64,000 nt of DNA from Deuterostichococcus epilithicus (taxonomy: Eukaryota; Chlorophyta; Trebouxiophyceae; Prasiolales; Stichococcaceae). The first letter of the stretch is position 1, and every line of letters starts with the position of its first letter. The notes below the pieces were generated by a model that saw nothing but the letters and a program-made list of their open reading frames with translations, did no database searches and was not told the DNA's origin. Shown here one piece after another: positions 57,385 through 64,000 of the stretch. The stretch covers positions 372,001-436,000 of the forward strand of contig JAVTLE010000023.1 of NCBI GenBank assembly GCA_033439295.1, in the 5' to 3' direction. The position numbers and the translations under genes were made by a program.

Positions 57385-64000
<6,616 letters not shown>

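Overview
This window looks like nuclear DNA of a green alga, most likely a coccoid trebouxiophyte. The taxon is an inference. The genes are split into many short exons (20-570 bases) separated by introns of about 75-400 bases that end in CAG or TAG. Base composition is moderately GC-rich, and the protein families (GT92 and GT61 Golgi glycosyltransferases, an acyl-CoA-binding/ankyrin protein, expansins with an SPPPP tail, a PCC13-62 desiccation protein) fit Chlorophyta. I see no bacterial operons, viral genes, transposon genes, tRNA, rRNA or CRISPR arrays. Most gene models below were built by joining exons by splice phase. Six complete models (three GT92 genes, the 17 kb gene, the desiccation protein and the acyl-CoA-binding protein) close with every phase matching, as does the reductase.

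Layout. From 1 to 29.7 kb lies a block of membrane-anchored sugar-modifying enzymes: GT92 copies at <1-4063 (+), 5371-9643 (+), 10205-12868 (-) and 20145-23887 (+); an FkbM-type methyltransferase at 13730-16753 (-); a putative EDD-motif glycosyltransferase at 17316-19303 (+); and a GT61-type enzyme at 24349-29734 (-). At least six of the seven begin with a short type II signal anchor; the 5' end of the first GT92 gene is outside the window. They probably build or decorate cell-wall or secreted glycans in the Golgi. Then follow a PCC13-62-like desiccation protein at 31334-34568 (+), a CFAP298/FBB18 ciliary assembly factor at 35181-38137 (-, first exon not found), an acyl-CoA-binding ankyrin protein at 38860-42223 (+), a small cysteine-rich secreted protein (-), and a divergent pair of expansins at 45302-48383 (-) and 49360-52550 (+) with a third, broken expansin fragment at 53.1 kb. 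The window ends with a DFR/CCR-like reductase at 54116-56345 (+) and phosphoglucomutase from 57385 off the right edge (+).

Two patterns cut across unrelated genes. First, GC-AG introns are unusually frequent: ten are inferred, nearly all because paralogue exon boundaries or reading phase demand them. Second, degenerate extra copies of exon pieces, often with their own splice site, sit about 40-135 bases from the true exon in GT92 copy 1, GT61, CFAP298 (three places) and phosphoglucomutase (three or four places). Exon boundaries were read by eye. Those in GT61, FkbM and the last exons of expansin A are approximate.
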